47,910 nucleotides of DNA, taken from Roseospira goensis. Lineage in GTDB: Bacteria > Pseudomonadota > Alphaproteobacteria > Rhodospirillales > Rhodospirillaceae. The translations under genes were made by a program, and so were the position numbers. The number at the start of each line of letters is the position of its first letter. Within the stretch, counting starts at the first letter, position 1. The DNA is taken from the NCBI RefSeq assembly GCF_014197795.1, contig NZ_JACIGI010000027.1, positions 1 to 47,910 of the forward strand. The letters are read 5' to 3'. Under the pieces are notes generated by a model. That model was not told where the DNA came from. It was given only the letters and a program-made list of their open reading frames with translations, and did no database searches. This document shows, piece by piece, positions 1 through 11,814 of this stretch.

Positions 1-2
1 CC

Positions 3-77
3 CTCAAGACCAGACGCAAACGCGCCGCATGGGACACAAACTACCTCGCCCAAATCCTGAACATGAAAATCCCGTAA
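3..77 (+). pseudogene. C-terminal fragment of an ISAs1-like transposase, cut by the window edge
   Basis: Reading frame 3 runs open from the window edge to a TAA stop and encodes 24 residues, a basic stretch followed by AAWDTNYLAQIL and a short tail. A K/R-rich segment followed by a W-(D/N)-x-x-Y-L-x-x-(I/L)-L pattern is how I remember ISAs1-family transposases ending; this is recall, not a search. The bases just after the stop (about 80-105) contain ATTCGGAGCCCTGGGA, which could be part of an inverted terminal repeat, but the other end lies outside the window. Whether the gene is whole or already truncated further left cannot be seen. Confidence 0.45.
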
Positions 78-175
78 CCTGGATTCGGAGCCCTGGGACA
101 CTCCGTGCAGTGGTTGATCTACGCCAGCGTTTCCTCTAATCCTTCGTGAGGCCGGACGCAGGGCTACACGGGACG

Positions 176-2065
176 ATGGTCACCACGAGACTGCATGGAG
201 ACACGGTACTCCTCCGGGCCCTGGTGGACGCGGTTCCGCTGCCGTGCGCGGTCACGGCCCTGCATGACGGCACCGTTCTGGCCTTCAACCCACAGATGGC
301 GGAGCTGCTCGGGATCACCGGCACCGACCTGACGAACGTGGCCTGGGCGGCGCCCTTCTATGCCGAACCGAACCGCCGCCGGGAGTTGATGGCCCGCGTC
401 CGCGCCGATGGACTGGTGCGCGACATCGAGTTCGCGGCCCTGCGGGTCGACGGCACGCCGGTGCCCTGTCTGGCCTCGTTCCACCGCGTCGAGTGGCAGG
501 GGGCGGCGGTCGTTGTCGTCTGTCTGATCGACATCGCCGACCGCAAGGCCGCCGAACTGGCATTGCGGGCCAGCGAGGAGAAGTTCCGCGAGATCGCCGA
601 GAACACCAGCGACGTCATCTGGCACCTCGACCTCGACCTGACCATCACCTATGTCGGCGGCGGTGTCCGCCTCCTGACCTGGCTGTGTCGGGGGGACCTC
701 TTGGGCCGGTCGGCCGGCGAGTTCTTCATGCCCGAGCACGCCGCCATGCTGCGGGCCGCGCGCGAGCATCGGCTCGGCCAGGAACGGGCCGGCATCACAA
801 CCACCGTCGCCCGCTACGAGGCGGAACTGCTCAATCACGCCGGCGAGACCCTGTGGGTCGAACTGCACGTGTACCCACACCGGGACGGCACCGGCGCGCT
901 GGTGGGCTACTTCGGCGTCATGCGGGACATCTCGCAGCGCAAGCGCGCGGAAAGCGCCCTGCGTCAGAGTGAGCACCTGTTCCGCCAGCTCTTCGACGCC
1001 GATCCGGTCGCCAAGCTGCTGGTCGACCCCGAGACCGGCGTGATCGTGAACGCCAACGCCAGCGCGGCCCGGTTCCACGGCCACCCGCCCGCCGCCCTGA
1101 ACGGCCATTCGCTGCGCGATCTGGTCGAGCCCATGTGCCACGACCCCGCCTGCCCGCTCACCACCCTCCACCGCACGGCGGAATGCGGGGGCGGCCCGGT
1201 CGAGATGACCCACATCCTGGCGGACGGCACGCGCCGCCTGGTGGCCGCCCACGTCGGATTGGTGGATGTGCCGGGTCCCGGCGGCACCCCGCGCACCCAC
1301 TTCCACCTGAGCCTCTTCGACGTCACCGACCGCCAGCGCTACGCGGCGGAACTGGAACAGCGCAACACCGCCCTGCGGGACTTCACCACCGCCGTCTCCC
1401 ACGACCTGCAGGAACCACTGCGGCTGGTCACCAGCTATCTGGGCCTCCTGGAGCGGCGGCTGGACGGACGCCTGGACACGGACGAACGCGAGTTCATCCG
1501 CTACGCGGTCGGCGGGGGCGCCCGCATGCGGGCGATGATCCAGGGGCTGCTCACCTATGCCCGCCTCGACACCCGCGCCCGCGCGGCCGAGCCGGTCGCG
1601 CTCGACGCGGTGGTGGCCACGGTACAGGACACGCTACGGGCCGCCCTGACCGAAGCCGGCGCCACCCTCAGCGTCCCGGCGCCGCTGCCCCGGGTGCTCG
1701 GCGACCGCGAGCAGTTGGTCAGCCTGGTGCAGAACCTGATCGCCAATGCCATCCGCTACCGCCATCCGGACCGACCCTGCCACATCACCGTCGTCTGGCG
1801 GCACGGGGGAGGGCACGCCGAGGTCGGCATCGGGGATACCGGGATCGGGATCGACCCGAAGCACCACGACCGTATCTTCGGCGTGTTCCAGAGGCTGCGT
1901 CAGATCGACGACGAAACCGGAACCGGCATGGGCCTGGCGATCTGCCGGCGGATTGTCGCCCGGCACGGCGGCGACATCTGGGTCGACTCCGAGCCCCGGC
2001 AGGGTGCCACCTTCTGGTTCACGCTGCGGCTTGCCGACCCGCGCGGCGACAGCGGCACCGCCTGA
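176..2065 (+). CDS. Multi-PAS sensor histidine kinase
   Basis: Predicted hybrid-free sensor kinase of 629 residues. Three PAS-like domains follow one another (about 14-126, 134-255 and 262-387; the linkers [17 protein letters not shown] and VTDRQRYAA are typical PAC ends). A HisKA dimerisation helix follows with the phospho-acceptor His409 in [10 protein letters not shown], then a HATPase domain with N box ([10 protein letters not shown], about 520), G1 (GDTGIGI, about 553) and G2 (GTGMGLA, about 582). No membrane segment is evident, so it is probably cytoplasmic. The HDLQEPLR form of the H box is that of phytochrome-like kinases. An in-frame GTG at 146 would add 10 residues but has no Shine-Dalgarno; the ATG at 176 follows a weak GGGAC. 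No response regulator is adjacent, so the partner is unknown. Confidence 0.85.
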   Translation: MVTTRLHGDTVLLRALVDAVPLPCAVTALHDGTVLAFNPQMAELLGITGTDLTNVAWAAPFYAEPNRRRELMARVRADGLVRDIEFAALRVDGTPVPCLASFHRVEWQGAAVVVVCLIDIADRKAAELALRASEEKFREIAENTSDVIWHLDLDLTITYVGGGVRLLTWLCRGDLLGRSAGEFFMPEHAAMLRAAREHRLGQERAGITTTVARYEAELLNHAGETLWVELHVYPHRDGTGALVGYFGVMRDISQRKRAESALRQSEHLFRQLFDADPVAKLLVDPETGVIVNANASAARFHGHPPAALNGHSLRDLVEPMCHDPACPLTTLHRTAECGGGPVEMTHILADGTRRLVAAHVGLVDVPGPGGTPRTHFHLSLFDVTDRQRYAAELEQRNTALRDFTTAVSHDLQEPLRLVTSYLGLLERRLDGRLDTDEREFIRYAVGGGARMRAMIQGLLTYARLDTRARAAEPVALDAVVATVQDTLRAALTEAGATLSVPAPLPRVLGDREQLVSLVQNLIANAIRYRHPDRPCHITVVWRHGGGHAEVGIGDTGIGIDPKHHDRIFGVFQRLRQIDDETGTGMGLAICRRIVARHGGDIWVDSEPRQGATFWFTLRLADPRGDSGTA

Positions 2066-2095
2066 CCCGCGCCGGAGTCGGGTCGGGTCCCCGCC

Positions 2096-2124
2096 TTGAC
2101 CGTCCCCCGGGGCAGGGCTAGCTT
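2096..2124 (+). promoter_or_regulatory. Housekeeping-type promoter of glyQS-ppdK
   Basis: A TTGACC -35 hexamer (2096-2101) and a TAGCTT -10 hexamer (2119-2124) are separated by exactly 17 bases and lie 45 bases before the glyQ start. TTGAC-N17-TAGCTT is a common form of sigma-70-type promoters in alphaproteobacteria. No operator or T-box-like leader is visible in the short untranslated region. Confidence 0.6.
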
Positions 2125-2168
2125 GCCGGCGCCCCTCCCTGTCCCCCATCCGTTCCAGCGAGAGCCCC

Positions 2169-3080
2169 ATGACCCAAGCCGCGTCCGTCCGGCCGCCCAG
2201 CTTCCAATCCCTGATCCTGCGCCTGCAATCGTTCTGGGCGGAGCAGGGCTGCGTCCTCCTGCAGCCGTACGACATGGAGGTCGGCGCCGGGACCTTCCAC
2301 CCCGCCACGACGCTGCGCGCCCTTGGCCCGGAACCCTGGAACGCGGCCTATGTCCAGCCGTCGCGTCGTCCCACGGACGGTCGCTATGGCGAGAACCCGA
2401 ACCGGCTTCAGCACTACTATCAGTTTCAGGTTATCATGAAGCCGTCGCCCGCCAACGCCCAGGACCTGTACTTGGACAGTCTGCGCGCCCTCGGCATCGA
2501 CCCCTTGCGCCACGACATCCGCTTCGTCGAGGACGACTGGGAGAGCCCGACCCTGGGGGCCTGGGGTCTGGGCTGGGAAGTGTGGTGCGACGGCATGGAG
2601 GTGACCCAGTTCACCTACTTCCAGCAGGTGGGCGGCTTCGACTGTGACCCGGTGTCGTTCGAGTTGACCTACGGTCTGGAACGTCTGGCGATGTACGTGC
2701 AGAACGTCGAGAACGTTTACGACCTGGATTACAACGGTGCCGGCGTCTCTTACGGGGACGTGTTCCTGCAGGCCGAACGCGAGTTCTCGGCCCACAACTT
2801 CGAGTATGCCGATACCGAGGCCCTGTTCCGCCACTTCGCCGACGCCGAAGCGGAATGCGGCCGCCTGCTGGACGCCGGTCTGGCCCTGCCCGCCTATGAC
2901 CAGTGTCTGAAGGCCTCGCACCGGTTCAACCTTCTGGACGCCCGCGGCGTCATCTCGGTGACCGAACGCGCCGCCTATATCGGCCGCGTCCGCGCCCTCG
3001 CCAAGGGCTGCGCCGCCGGCTGGCTGGCCAGCCGCGGCCATGGCTCCGCCGGCCCCACCACCAACCGGGCGGAGGGCTGA
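2169..3080 (+). CDS. glyQ: Glycyl-tRNA synthetase alpha subunit
   Basis: 303 residues, the normal length for the alpha subunit of the bacterial alpha2-beta2 glycyl-tRNA synthetase, which charges tRNA-Gly in the cytoplasm. The N-terminal half carries the highly conserved class II aminoacylation core: [24 protein letters not shown], the [21 protein letters not shown] segment and the [14 protein letters not shown] strand, followed by the GLERLAMY motif 3 region. ATG start with a GAGAG ribosome site 6 bases upstream. The stop is 3 bases before glyS, so the two subunits are made from one transcript. Identification is secure. Confidence 0.98.
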   Translation: MTQAASVRPPSFQSLILRLQSFWAEQGCVLLQPYDMEVGAGTFHPATTLRALGPEPWNAAYVQPSRRPTDGRYGENPNRLQHYYQFQVIMKPSPANAQDLYLDSLRALGIDPLRHDIRFVEDDWESPTLGAWGLGWEVWCDGMEVTQFTYFQQVGGFDCDPVSFELTYGLERLAMYVQNVENVYDLDYNGAGVSYGDVFLQAEREFSAHNFEYADTEALFRHFADAEAECGRLLDAGLALPAYDQCLKASHRFNLLDARGVISVTERAAYIGRVRALAKGCAAGWLASRGHGSAGPTTNRAEG

Positions 3081-3083
3081 GCC

Positions 3084-5315
3084 ATGGCGGAACTTCTGGT
3101 CGAACTGCTGTCAGAGGAAATCCCGGCCCGCATGCAGAAGCGCGCCGCCGACGATCTGTCCCGCCTGGTCACCGACGGCCTGACGAAGGCCGGGCTGGAT
3201 CATCAGGCGGTGCAGGCGTACGCAACGCCGCGCCGCCTCGCGCTGGTGGTGGACGGGCTGCCGCTGTCGCAGCCGGACACCCGCGAGGAACGCAAGGGCC
3301 CGAAAGCCGACGCCCCCGAAAAGGCGATCCAGGGGTTCCTGGGTTCGGTCGGCCTGACTCGTGATCAGGTCGAGACGCGCGACACCCCCAAGGGGCCGGT
3401 GCTGTTCGCCGTCATTGAGCACAAGGGCCGGCCCACCGCCGAGGTGCTGCCGCGCCTGCTTTACGACGCCATCGTCGCCCTGCCCTGGCCCAAGTCCATG
3501 CGCTGGGCCGCCCAGGCCCTGACCTGGGTGCGGCCGCTGCATGGGATCGTCGCCGTCTTCGACGGCCGGCCGCTGCGCGGCGGCGTCGGGCTCGGTGCCA
3601 CGCCGGGCACCCAGCCGGACGGCCAAGGCCCGGCGGTGCCGGTCGGCTTCGTCCCGGATCCCGAGGCGGCGCCGGCGGGCGCAGCCGTTCTGCCATACGG
3701 CGCCGTCACCCGCGGTCACCGCTTCCTGGGCCCCGAGGCCATCGACGTGACCGGGTTCGCGGACTACCGCGACAGCCTCCGCGAGCGCTTCGTGATCCTG
3801 GATGCCGCCGAGCGCGCCCACCGCATCCACGAGGGCGCCCAGGCGCTGGCGGCGGCCGAGGGGCTTCGGCTGCGGCCGGACCCGGGCCTTCTCGACGAGG
3901 TGGCCGGGCTGGTGGAATGGCCGGAGGTGCTGATCGGACGCATCGATCAGCCCTTCATGGACGTCCCGCCCGAGGTCCTGACCACGGCCATGCGCGGCCA
4001 CCAGAAGTACTTCAGCCTGGAGCGCCCGGACGGCCGGCTGGCGCCGCGGTTCTGTGTCGTCGCCAACATCGCGAGCGACGACGGCGGCGCCCGAATCGTG
4101 GCCGGGAACGAGCGCGTTCTGCGGGCCCGCCTGTCCGACGCGCGCTTCTTCTGGGATCAGGACCGCAAGACGCCGCTGGCGGACCGCGTGGCCCGGCTGC
4201 GCGAGCGCGTGTTCCATGCGCGGCTCGGCACCGATCACGACAAGACGGAGCGCATGCGTCACCTGGCGGGCCACCTCGCCGCCTTCGTCCCCGGGGCCGA
4301 TGCGGCCGCCTGCGACCGCGCCGCCTTGCTATGCAAGGCCGACCTGACCAGCGGCATGGTCGGCGAGTTCCCCGAGTTGCAGGGGGTGATGGGCCGCTAC
4401 TACGCGCGCCACGACGGCGAGCCTGAGGCCGTCGCCGAGGCGGTGGCCGAGCATTATGCCCCGCTCGGTCCGTCGGACCGTTGTCCGACCGTCCCCGCTT
4501 CGGTGGTCGTTGCGCTGGCGGACAAGATTGACACGCTGGTCGGTTTCTGGATGATCGACGAGAAACCGACCGGCTCCCGCGACCCGTTCGCCTTGCGCCG
4601 CGCGGCGTTGGGGGTCATCCGTCTGGTGGTCGAAAACGGTCTGCGCCTGCCCCTGGCGAGGGTTTTCGAGGCGGCCCGCACCGCCTATGTAACCCAACGG
4701 TTGGTGGCGGCGCCCGGTGCGGCGGCGGCGCCGGCCGGCGCCGAGGGTGCTGCTGAGGGTACGGCTGATGGTACGGATGCCGTGCTCGGCGACCTCCTGG
4801 GCTTTTTCGCAGACCGGCTCAAGGTCCACCTCCGCGACCGCGGCGTGCGCCATGATCTTGTCTCGGCCGTGTTCGCGCTAGGTGGGGAAGACGATCTGGT
4901 CCGTCTGCTCGCACGGGTGGACGCTCTGGCGAAATTCGTGGAAAGTGACGACGGAGCCAACCTCCTGACCGCCTACCGGCGCGCTGCCAACATCGTCCGC
5001 ATCGAGGAACGTAAGGACAAGGTCCGCTATCACACGCAGCAGGTCGCCCCGGATCTGTTGCGGAGCGAGGAGGAGACGAGCCTTCATACGGCCTTGTCCG
5101 AGGCGACCGCCGCGACCGCCCAGGCCGTCCAGGCCGAGCGGTTCGAGGCGGCCATGGCGGCGCTCGCCGCCCTGCGTGCCCCCGTTGACGCATTCTTTGA
5201 AACCGTGACCGTGAACGCCGACGATCCGTCTCTACGACGCAACCGCCTGCGACTGCTGTCGCGCATCGAGCTGGCCATGGCCACCGTGGCCGACTTCTCC
5301 AAGATCGAAGGGTGA
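3084..5315 (+). CDS. glyS: Glycyl-tRNA synthetase beta subunit
   Basis: 743-residue beta subunit, partner of GlyQ; it carries the tRNA-binding and anticodon-recognition regions. The start [18 protein letters not shown] is diagnostic, as are [10 protein letters not shown] and [11 protein letters not shown] in the central HD-like part and the C-terminal DALRE-like anticodon domain ([20 protein letters not shown]-type end). A GGAGGG ribosome site lies 7 bases before the ATG. It is about 50 residues longer than usual: an Ala/Gly-rich stretch at about residues 540-566 ([20 protein letters not shown]) looks like a disordered insertion before the C-terminal domain. Sits between glyQ (3-base gap) and ppdK (6-base gap). 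Confidence 0.97.
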   Translation: MAELLVELLSEEIPARMQKRAADDLSRLVTDGLTKAGLDHQAVQAYATPRRLALVVDGLPLSQPDTREERKGPKADAPEKAIQGFLGSVGLTRDQVETRDTPKGPVLFAVIEHKGRPTAEVLPRLLYDAIVALPWPKSMRWAAQALTWVRPLHGIVAVFDGRPLRGGVGLGATPGTQPDGQGPAVPVGFVPDPEAAPAGAAVLPYGAVTRGHRFLGPEAIDVTGFADYRDSLRERFVILDAAERAHRIHEGAQALAAAEGLRLRPDPGLLDEVAGLVEWPEVLIGRIDQPFMDVPPEVLTTAMRGHQKYFSLERPDGRLAPRFCVVANIASDDGGARIVAGNERVLRARLSDARFFWDQDRKTPLADRVARLRERVFHARLGTDHDKTERMRHLAGHLAAFVPGADAAACDRAALLCKADLTSGMVGEFPELQGVMGRYYARHDGEPEAVAEAVAEHYAPLGPSDRCPTVPASVVVALADKIDTLVGFWMIDEKPTGSRDPFALRRAALGVIRLVVENGLRLPLARVFEAARTAYVTQRLVAAPGAAAAPAGAEGAAEGTADGTDAVLGDLLGFFADRLKVHLRDRGVRHDLVSAVFALGGEDDLVRLLARVDALAKFVESDDGANLLTAYRRAANIVRIEERKDKVRYHTQQVAPDLLRSEEETSLHTALSEATAATAQAVQAERFEAAMAALAALRAPVDAFFETVTVNADDPSLRRNRLRLLSRIELAMATVADFSKIEG

Positions 5316-5321
5316 GGGAAC

Positions 5322-8006
<2,685 letters not shown>

Positions 8007-8041
8007 CGGCGGGCCGCCCCCGCCATCCCGATGAACCGAAG

Positions 8042-8071
8042 GGCCCCGGCGGCACCGCCGCCGGGGCCTTT
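8042..8071 (+). terminator. Intrinsic terminator after ppdK
   Basis: A perfect 11-bp GC stem (8042-8052 with 8058-8068) with a 5-base loop is followed directly by TTT, 36 bases after the ppdK stop. This is the expected end of the glyQS-ppdK transcript. Confidence 0.8.
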
Positions 8072-8139
8072 CGCGTGCATCAACCCGCCTTTCTGGGATA
8101 GGCTGCCGCTGTTCAACCCACCGTCCCGCGCAGGCAGCC

Positions 8140-9420
8140 ATGACCGATTCCGTCCCCGCCGCCCCCCTGGACCGCCCCGATCGGACCAACCCTGATCTGC
8201 GCGTCGACGGGGCCCGGCTGTGGGCCAGCCTGACCGACATGGCCCGCATCGGCGCCACCGCCCGCGGCGGCAGTTGCCGCCTGGCCCTCTCCGACGAGGA
8301 CCGCCAGGGCCGCGACCTGTTCGTGGGGTGGTGCCGTGCGGCCGGGTGCTCCGTAACCGTCGACGGTCTCGGCAACATCTTCGCCCGCCGCCCGGGGCGC
8401 GAGAACCATCGTCCGCCGGTGCTGATCGGCAGCCACCTCGACACCCAGCCCACCGGCGGCCGCTTCGACGGCGTCTTCGGCGTGCTCGCCGGCCTGGAGG
8501 TGATCCGCACCCTCAACGACCTCGACCTGACCACCGACCGCCCACTTGAGGTGGCGGTGTGGACCAACGAGGAGGGCGCCCGCTTCGCCCCCTCCATGTT
8601 GGGCTCCGGGGTGTTCGCCGGGGTCCACGAGGCGGACTGGGCCCTGGCCCGCACCGACGCGGACGGCGTCAGCGTGGCCGAGGCCCTGCGACAGACGGGA
8701 TATGCCGGCGACGCCCCGGTGGGCGGCCGGCCCCTGCATGCCGTCTTCGAAGCCCACATCGAACAGGGACCGATCCTGGAGGCGGAGGGACTCGTCATCG
8801 GCGCCGTCACCGGTGCCCAGGCGCAACGCTGGTACGACGTCACGCTGACCGGCGTCGAAAGCCACGCCGGCACCACCCCGATGGAGCGGCGCCGCGACGC
8901 CCTGCTGGGCGCGGCCCGGCTGATTGACCTGGCGGAACGCACGGCCCGCGCCCACGGTCCGGACGGCCGCATCACCGTGGGCGTGGTCGCGGTTCACCCC
9001 GGCACCCGTAACGTCGTGCCGGGCCGGGTGTTCCTGACCCTCGACGTGCGCCACCCCGACGACGCCGAGATCGACGCCATCGAGCGCGCCCTGCGCGACG
9101 GCCTGAAGGGGATCTGTGCCGGGATCGGCCTCAAGGGCGCGATGACGCCGCTGTCCGCCGATGCGGCGGTCACATTCGATCCGGCCCTGGTGGACTCGGT
9201 GCGCCGCGCGGCCGCCGGCGCGGGCTACCGGGCGCGCGACATGGTGTCGGGAGCCGGCCACGACGCCTGCCACCTGGCCACCTTCGCGCCCACCGCGATG
9301 ATCTTCGTCCCCTGCGTCGATGGACTCAGCCACAATGAAGCCGAGGACGCCCGGCCCGAATGGCTGGAGGCCGGCGCCACCGTGCTGTTGCGCGCGGTGC
9401 TCGACGCGGCGCGGCTCTGA
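8140..9420 (+). CDS. M20-family Zn-dependent amidase (N-carbamoyl-L-amino acid hydrolase / allantoate amidohydrolase type)
   Basis: 426-residue cytoplasmic metallo-amidohydrolase. Metal-site residues are visible: His99 and Asp101 in GSHLDTQPTGG, the bridging Asp110 in GRFDGVFGV, and the Glu144-Glu145 pair in WTNEEGARF. The lid/dimerisation domain contains HAGTTPMERRRDAL and the C-terminal metal ligand region SHNEAE. The family cleaves carbamoyl or ureido groups from N-carbamoyl amino acids, beta-ureidopropionate or allantoate; the sequence alone does not tell which. No hydantoinase, allantoinase or transporter lies nearby, so the substrate is open. Alone between the ppdK terminator and the convergent tadD. 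Ribosome site weak. Confidence 0.9.
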   Translation: MTDSVPAAPLDRPDRTNPDLRVDGARLWASLTDMARIGATARGGSCRLALSDEDRQGRDLFVGWCRAAGCSVTVDGLGNIFARRPGRENHRPPVLIGSHLDTQPTGGRFDGVFGVLAGLEVIRTLNDLDLTTDRPLEVAVWTNEEGARFAPSMLGSGVFAGVHEADWALARTDADGVSVAEALRQTGYAGDAPVGGRPLHAVFEAHIEQGPILEAEGLVIGAVTGAQAQRWYDVTLTGVESHAGTTPMERRRDALLGAARLIDLAERTARAHGPDGRITVGVVAVHPGTRNVVPGRVFLTLDVRHPDDAEIDAIERALRDGLKGICAGIGLKGAMTPLSADAAVTFDPALVDSVRRAAAGAGYRARDMVSGAGHDACHLATFAPTAMIFVPCVDGLSHNEAEDARPEWLEAGATVLLRAVLDAARL

Positions 9421-9422
9421 AC

Positions 9423-9442
9423 GACGCGCGTCCGGGCGCGTC
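9423..9442. terminator. Stem-loop between convergent genes
   Basis: A 7-bp perfect inverted repeat (GACGCGC at 9423-9429 and GCGCGTC at 9436-9442) with a 6-base loop fills the 30-base gap between the amidohydrolase stop and the tadD stop. There is no T tract on either side, so it may be a weak or factor-assisted bidirectional terminator. Confidence 0.4.
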
Positions 9443-9450
9443 AGGTCGGG

Positions 9451-10326
9451 TCAGGGGCGGGCCACGGCCCCCTCGATCGCGGCGGCGTCGGGCCGCCCCG
9501 CGAGCCGGCCCAGGTCGGCCACCACGCGGTCGGCCTGCGCCTTCGGCAGCAGGGACCGGGTGACCTGTTCCGCCAGGTCCATGCGGCCGGCGAGAGCATA
9601 GAGCAAGGCCAGGTTCTGGCGCATCTGCACGGTGGCGTCCGTGTGCTCGGCGGTCTTGCGTTGCAGCGTGATCGCCTCCCCAAGATCGCCCGTCAGGGCC
9701 AGCGACAGCGCCAGGTTGTTGGCGCTGCGCAGGTCCTCGGGATCGCCCGCCATGGCCGCGCGATAGGCGGCCTGAGCCTCTCGGTGGCGCCCGTCGCGAT
9801 CGGCCAGGATGCCCAGCAGGGCCTGGACGCGGGGATCGTTCGGCACCTCGGTCTCCAGCGTGACCATCTGGCTGCGCGCATCCTGGATCGCCCCCGCGGC
9901 CAGCAGGGCGCGGGCCAGTTCCAGGCGCACGGCCAGGGTCTCGGCGAGGCGGTCCTCGGCGATCGCGCGGCGCAACGTGCGGACGGCCTCCTGCGGCTGC
10001 CCGGAGTATCTCAGATTCCGGGCAAGGCCGAGAACATAGCTCTCGGTGTCGGGCGCCGCCTTGACGAGACGGCCGTACTGCTCGGCCGCCTGACCGTAGC
10101 GGTGCCGGGACTCGCTGGTGCGGGCCATCCGCTCGAGAGTGTCCAACAACACCGGATCCTGTGGGCCGGCCGCCGCCGGAGCCGCCGCGCCCCGCTCCGC
10201 CGTCGCGTCACGGGAGGCGCAGCCGCCCAACGCCAGGGCGGCGGCCACGATCACCACCCCGGCCGCGGCCGGAGCACGGGCCCGGCTGTGGCGCCGCGCC
10301 GCCCGGGTCGCGCCGACCTCACACAT
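9451..10326 (-). CDS. tadD: TPR lipoprotein of the Tad locus, TadD-like
   Basis: 291 residues with a long signal peptide and a lipobox ending at Cys36 (LALGGCASRD), so probably an outer-membrane-anchored periplasmic protein. The remainder is a row of tetratricopeptide-like helical repeats (for example SYVLGLARNLRYSGQPQEAVRTLRRAI, DLRSANNLALSLALTGDLGEAITLQRK, QNLALLYALAGRMDLAEQ). TadD in other Tad systems is a TPR pilotin-like protein needed for secretin assembly; the assignment rests on the TPR-lipoprotein architecture and the locus. The ATG overlaps the stop of the upstream regulator by 8 bases and follows a GAAGG site, so the two genes are translationally coupled. Confidence 0.8.
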   Translation of the reverse strand: MCEVGATRAARRHSRARAPAAAGVVIVAAALALGGCASRDATAERGAAAPAAAGPQDPVLLDTLERMARTSESRHRYGQAAEQYGRLVKAAPDTESYVLGLARNLRYSGQPQEAVRTLRRAIAEDRLAETLAVRLELARALLAAGAIQDARSQMVTLETEVPNDPRVQALLGILADRDGRHREAQAAYRAAMAGDPEDLRSANNLALSLALTGDLGEAITLQRKTAEHTDATVQMRQNLALLYALAGRMDLAEQVTRSLLPKAQADRVVADLGRLAGRPDAAAIEGAVARP

Positions 10327-11242
10327 GGGCCAACGCCTTCAGCCGGTTGGGGTCGCGGATCAGAAGGGCGCGATGCTGACGGACCACCACGCCCTCGCGC
10401 GCCAACCACCCGATGGCGGCCGCCACCGTCTCCCGCTTGGTGCCGGCCCAGAAGGCGATGTCGGCATGAGAGGGCAGCGGCTCGATGATCCATTCCGCCG
10501 GCCGGCGCGCGTTGACCTCGGCCAGCCGCGCGAGCTGGGCATAGACGCGCTGCTTCGCGGTCAGGGTCGAGAGGTTGTACATGCGGCGGTTGGAGGCACG
10601 CAGATAGCCGGCCACGCGCCGGAGCAGCGCGAGGGCCAGATCCCCGTGGTCGCGCACCAAGGCCACGAACGCCTCGCCGTCCAGGATGGCGACCAGGCTC
10701 GGTTCCAGGGCGACGGCGCGGGCCGACCGCATGCGGCCGTCGATGGCCGACAGCTCACCGAAGGTGTCGCCGGCCCCCAGCTCGGTGAGCGTCATCGGTA
10801 CGCCCTCGTCCACGAGCGCCTCGAACGCCAGATTGCCGGCCTTGATGCTTTCGGTCTCGGCGTCCACGTCGGAGGTGGCGGACCCGGTCCCGGTGCTGCC
10901 GCCCGGGCCGGTGCCGTTCGACGGCTGACCGCCCGACTCCGCCTCGGCCTCCGGATCCTGGGGACCCCGGAACACCAGGATGCGCAGCTTGCCGCGCACG
11001 ATGAAGTAGACGTCGCGACTCGGGTCGTCCTGATCGAACACCACGTCGTCTGTGGCAAGCTGACGCCAGCGGCAGGCGTCCTCCACCTGCTTGAGCACCG
11101 GCGGCGGCAGATTGCCCAGCAGGATGTTGCCGCCGAGCGAGGCCTCTTCCCCGGACTCCGGTCGCGAGGGCCGATCGAGGATCCGGCTCGCGCGCGGCGG
11201 GGCCGTGGCCACCCGATCCGGTCCGGCTCCGTCTGTGCCCAT
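10319..11242 (-). CDS. Crp/Fnr-family transcriptional regulator of the pilus locus
   Basis: 307 residues. A cyclic-nucleotide-binding beta-barrel (about 41-190) keeps the phosphate-binding cassette: FGEL at 161-164 and Arg172-Ser173 in MRSARAVA, equivalent to the cAMP-contacting Glu, Arg and Ser of E. coli CRP. A long C helix leads to a winged helix with recognition helix TKRETVAAAI (RETV at 270-273), the same R-E pair that reads TGTGA in CRP. Odd feature: a Gly/Ser/Thr- and acid-rich insertion of about 45 residues (roughly 95-146) replaces the beta4-beta5 hairpin. Start: ATG at 11242 has AGGAGGG at 7-base spacing; upstream extensions lack support. Overlaps tadD by 8 bases. See the four candidate sites at 13863, 16650, 27100 and 35045. 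Confidence 0.88.
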   Translation of the reverse strand: MGTDGAGPDRVATAPPRASRILDRPSRPESGEEASLGGNILLGNLPPPVLKQVEDACRWRQLATDDVVFDQDDPSRDVYFIVRGKLRILVFRGPQDPEAEAESGGQPSNGTGPGGSTGTGSATSDVDAETESIKAGNLAFEALVDEGVPMTLTELGAGDTFGELSAIDGRMRSARAVALEPSLVAILDGEAFVALVRDHGDLALALLRRVAGYLRASNRRMYNLSTLTAKQRVYAQLARLAEVNARRPAEWIIEPLPSHADIAFWAGTKRETVAAAIGWLAREGVVVRQHRALLIRDPNRLKALAHV

Positions 11243-11814
11243 TCCGTTTTCCCTCCTGGACATGGTGGGCGTCGTTCCCCGTGGCGGAGCCGGCGCCGGA
11301 GGTGTCACCGGCACGGGCGGGCGGGACCCCGTCCCGCTCGGCATCCTACCGCGCGTTCCCCTGGGGAGAACAGGGCCTGCCCTCGGCACGGGTCCGCGTC
11401 CTGAACCGGCGAACCGGTGCCGCCCTGCGGGACCTGCGCGGGAGGAACACTGGCCTCCCCCAGGGACTCGCCACATCACGACAAGACGACACCGGCCCCG
11501 CATCTTGCCGTTTCCTGAACACAGGACCGGAGGACCAGGACATCGGCGCGCGCGAGTCTTCCGGACCCGCTGTTGTCCGACCGTACAGGCGTCGCGGTCG
11601 GCCATCAACCATCGCCGTCGCCGAGATCCGCATGCGTGGCCCCGCCCGATCCGCCGACACCGCCCGGCTGCTTTTCCGCTGGATCGAACCGGCTGCGGCG
11701 GGCGAAAGTATGCGAAGGACACCCTCGTCCCGGCCGCGGGTCCGCGCGGCCACGCCGGAGACGGGCTGCACGACGCCGGACGAAACCGGACCGGCCAGAG
11801 CGGGAGGGCACGCC
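11243..11814. other. 572-base intergenic region between divergent regulator and PilZ genes
   Basis: No frame here has convincing coding character. It must hold the promoters of both the minus-strand Crp-type gene and the plus-strand PilZ gene. I find no TGTGA-N6-TCACA-like palindrome in it, so autoregulation through such a site is not indicated. The only firm elements are the AGGAGGG ribosome site of the regulator (about 11249-11257, minus strand) and the GGGAGGG site of the PilZ gene (11802-11808). Confidence 0.6.

Noticed and set aside
11091-11814. Extended frames running into the PilZ gene from upstream
   Set aside because: The upstream parts lack domain similarity and a ribosome site, whereas GTG 11815 has GGGAGGG at ideal spacing.
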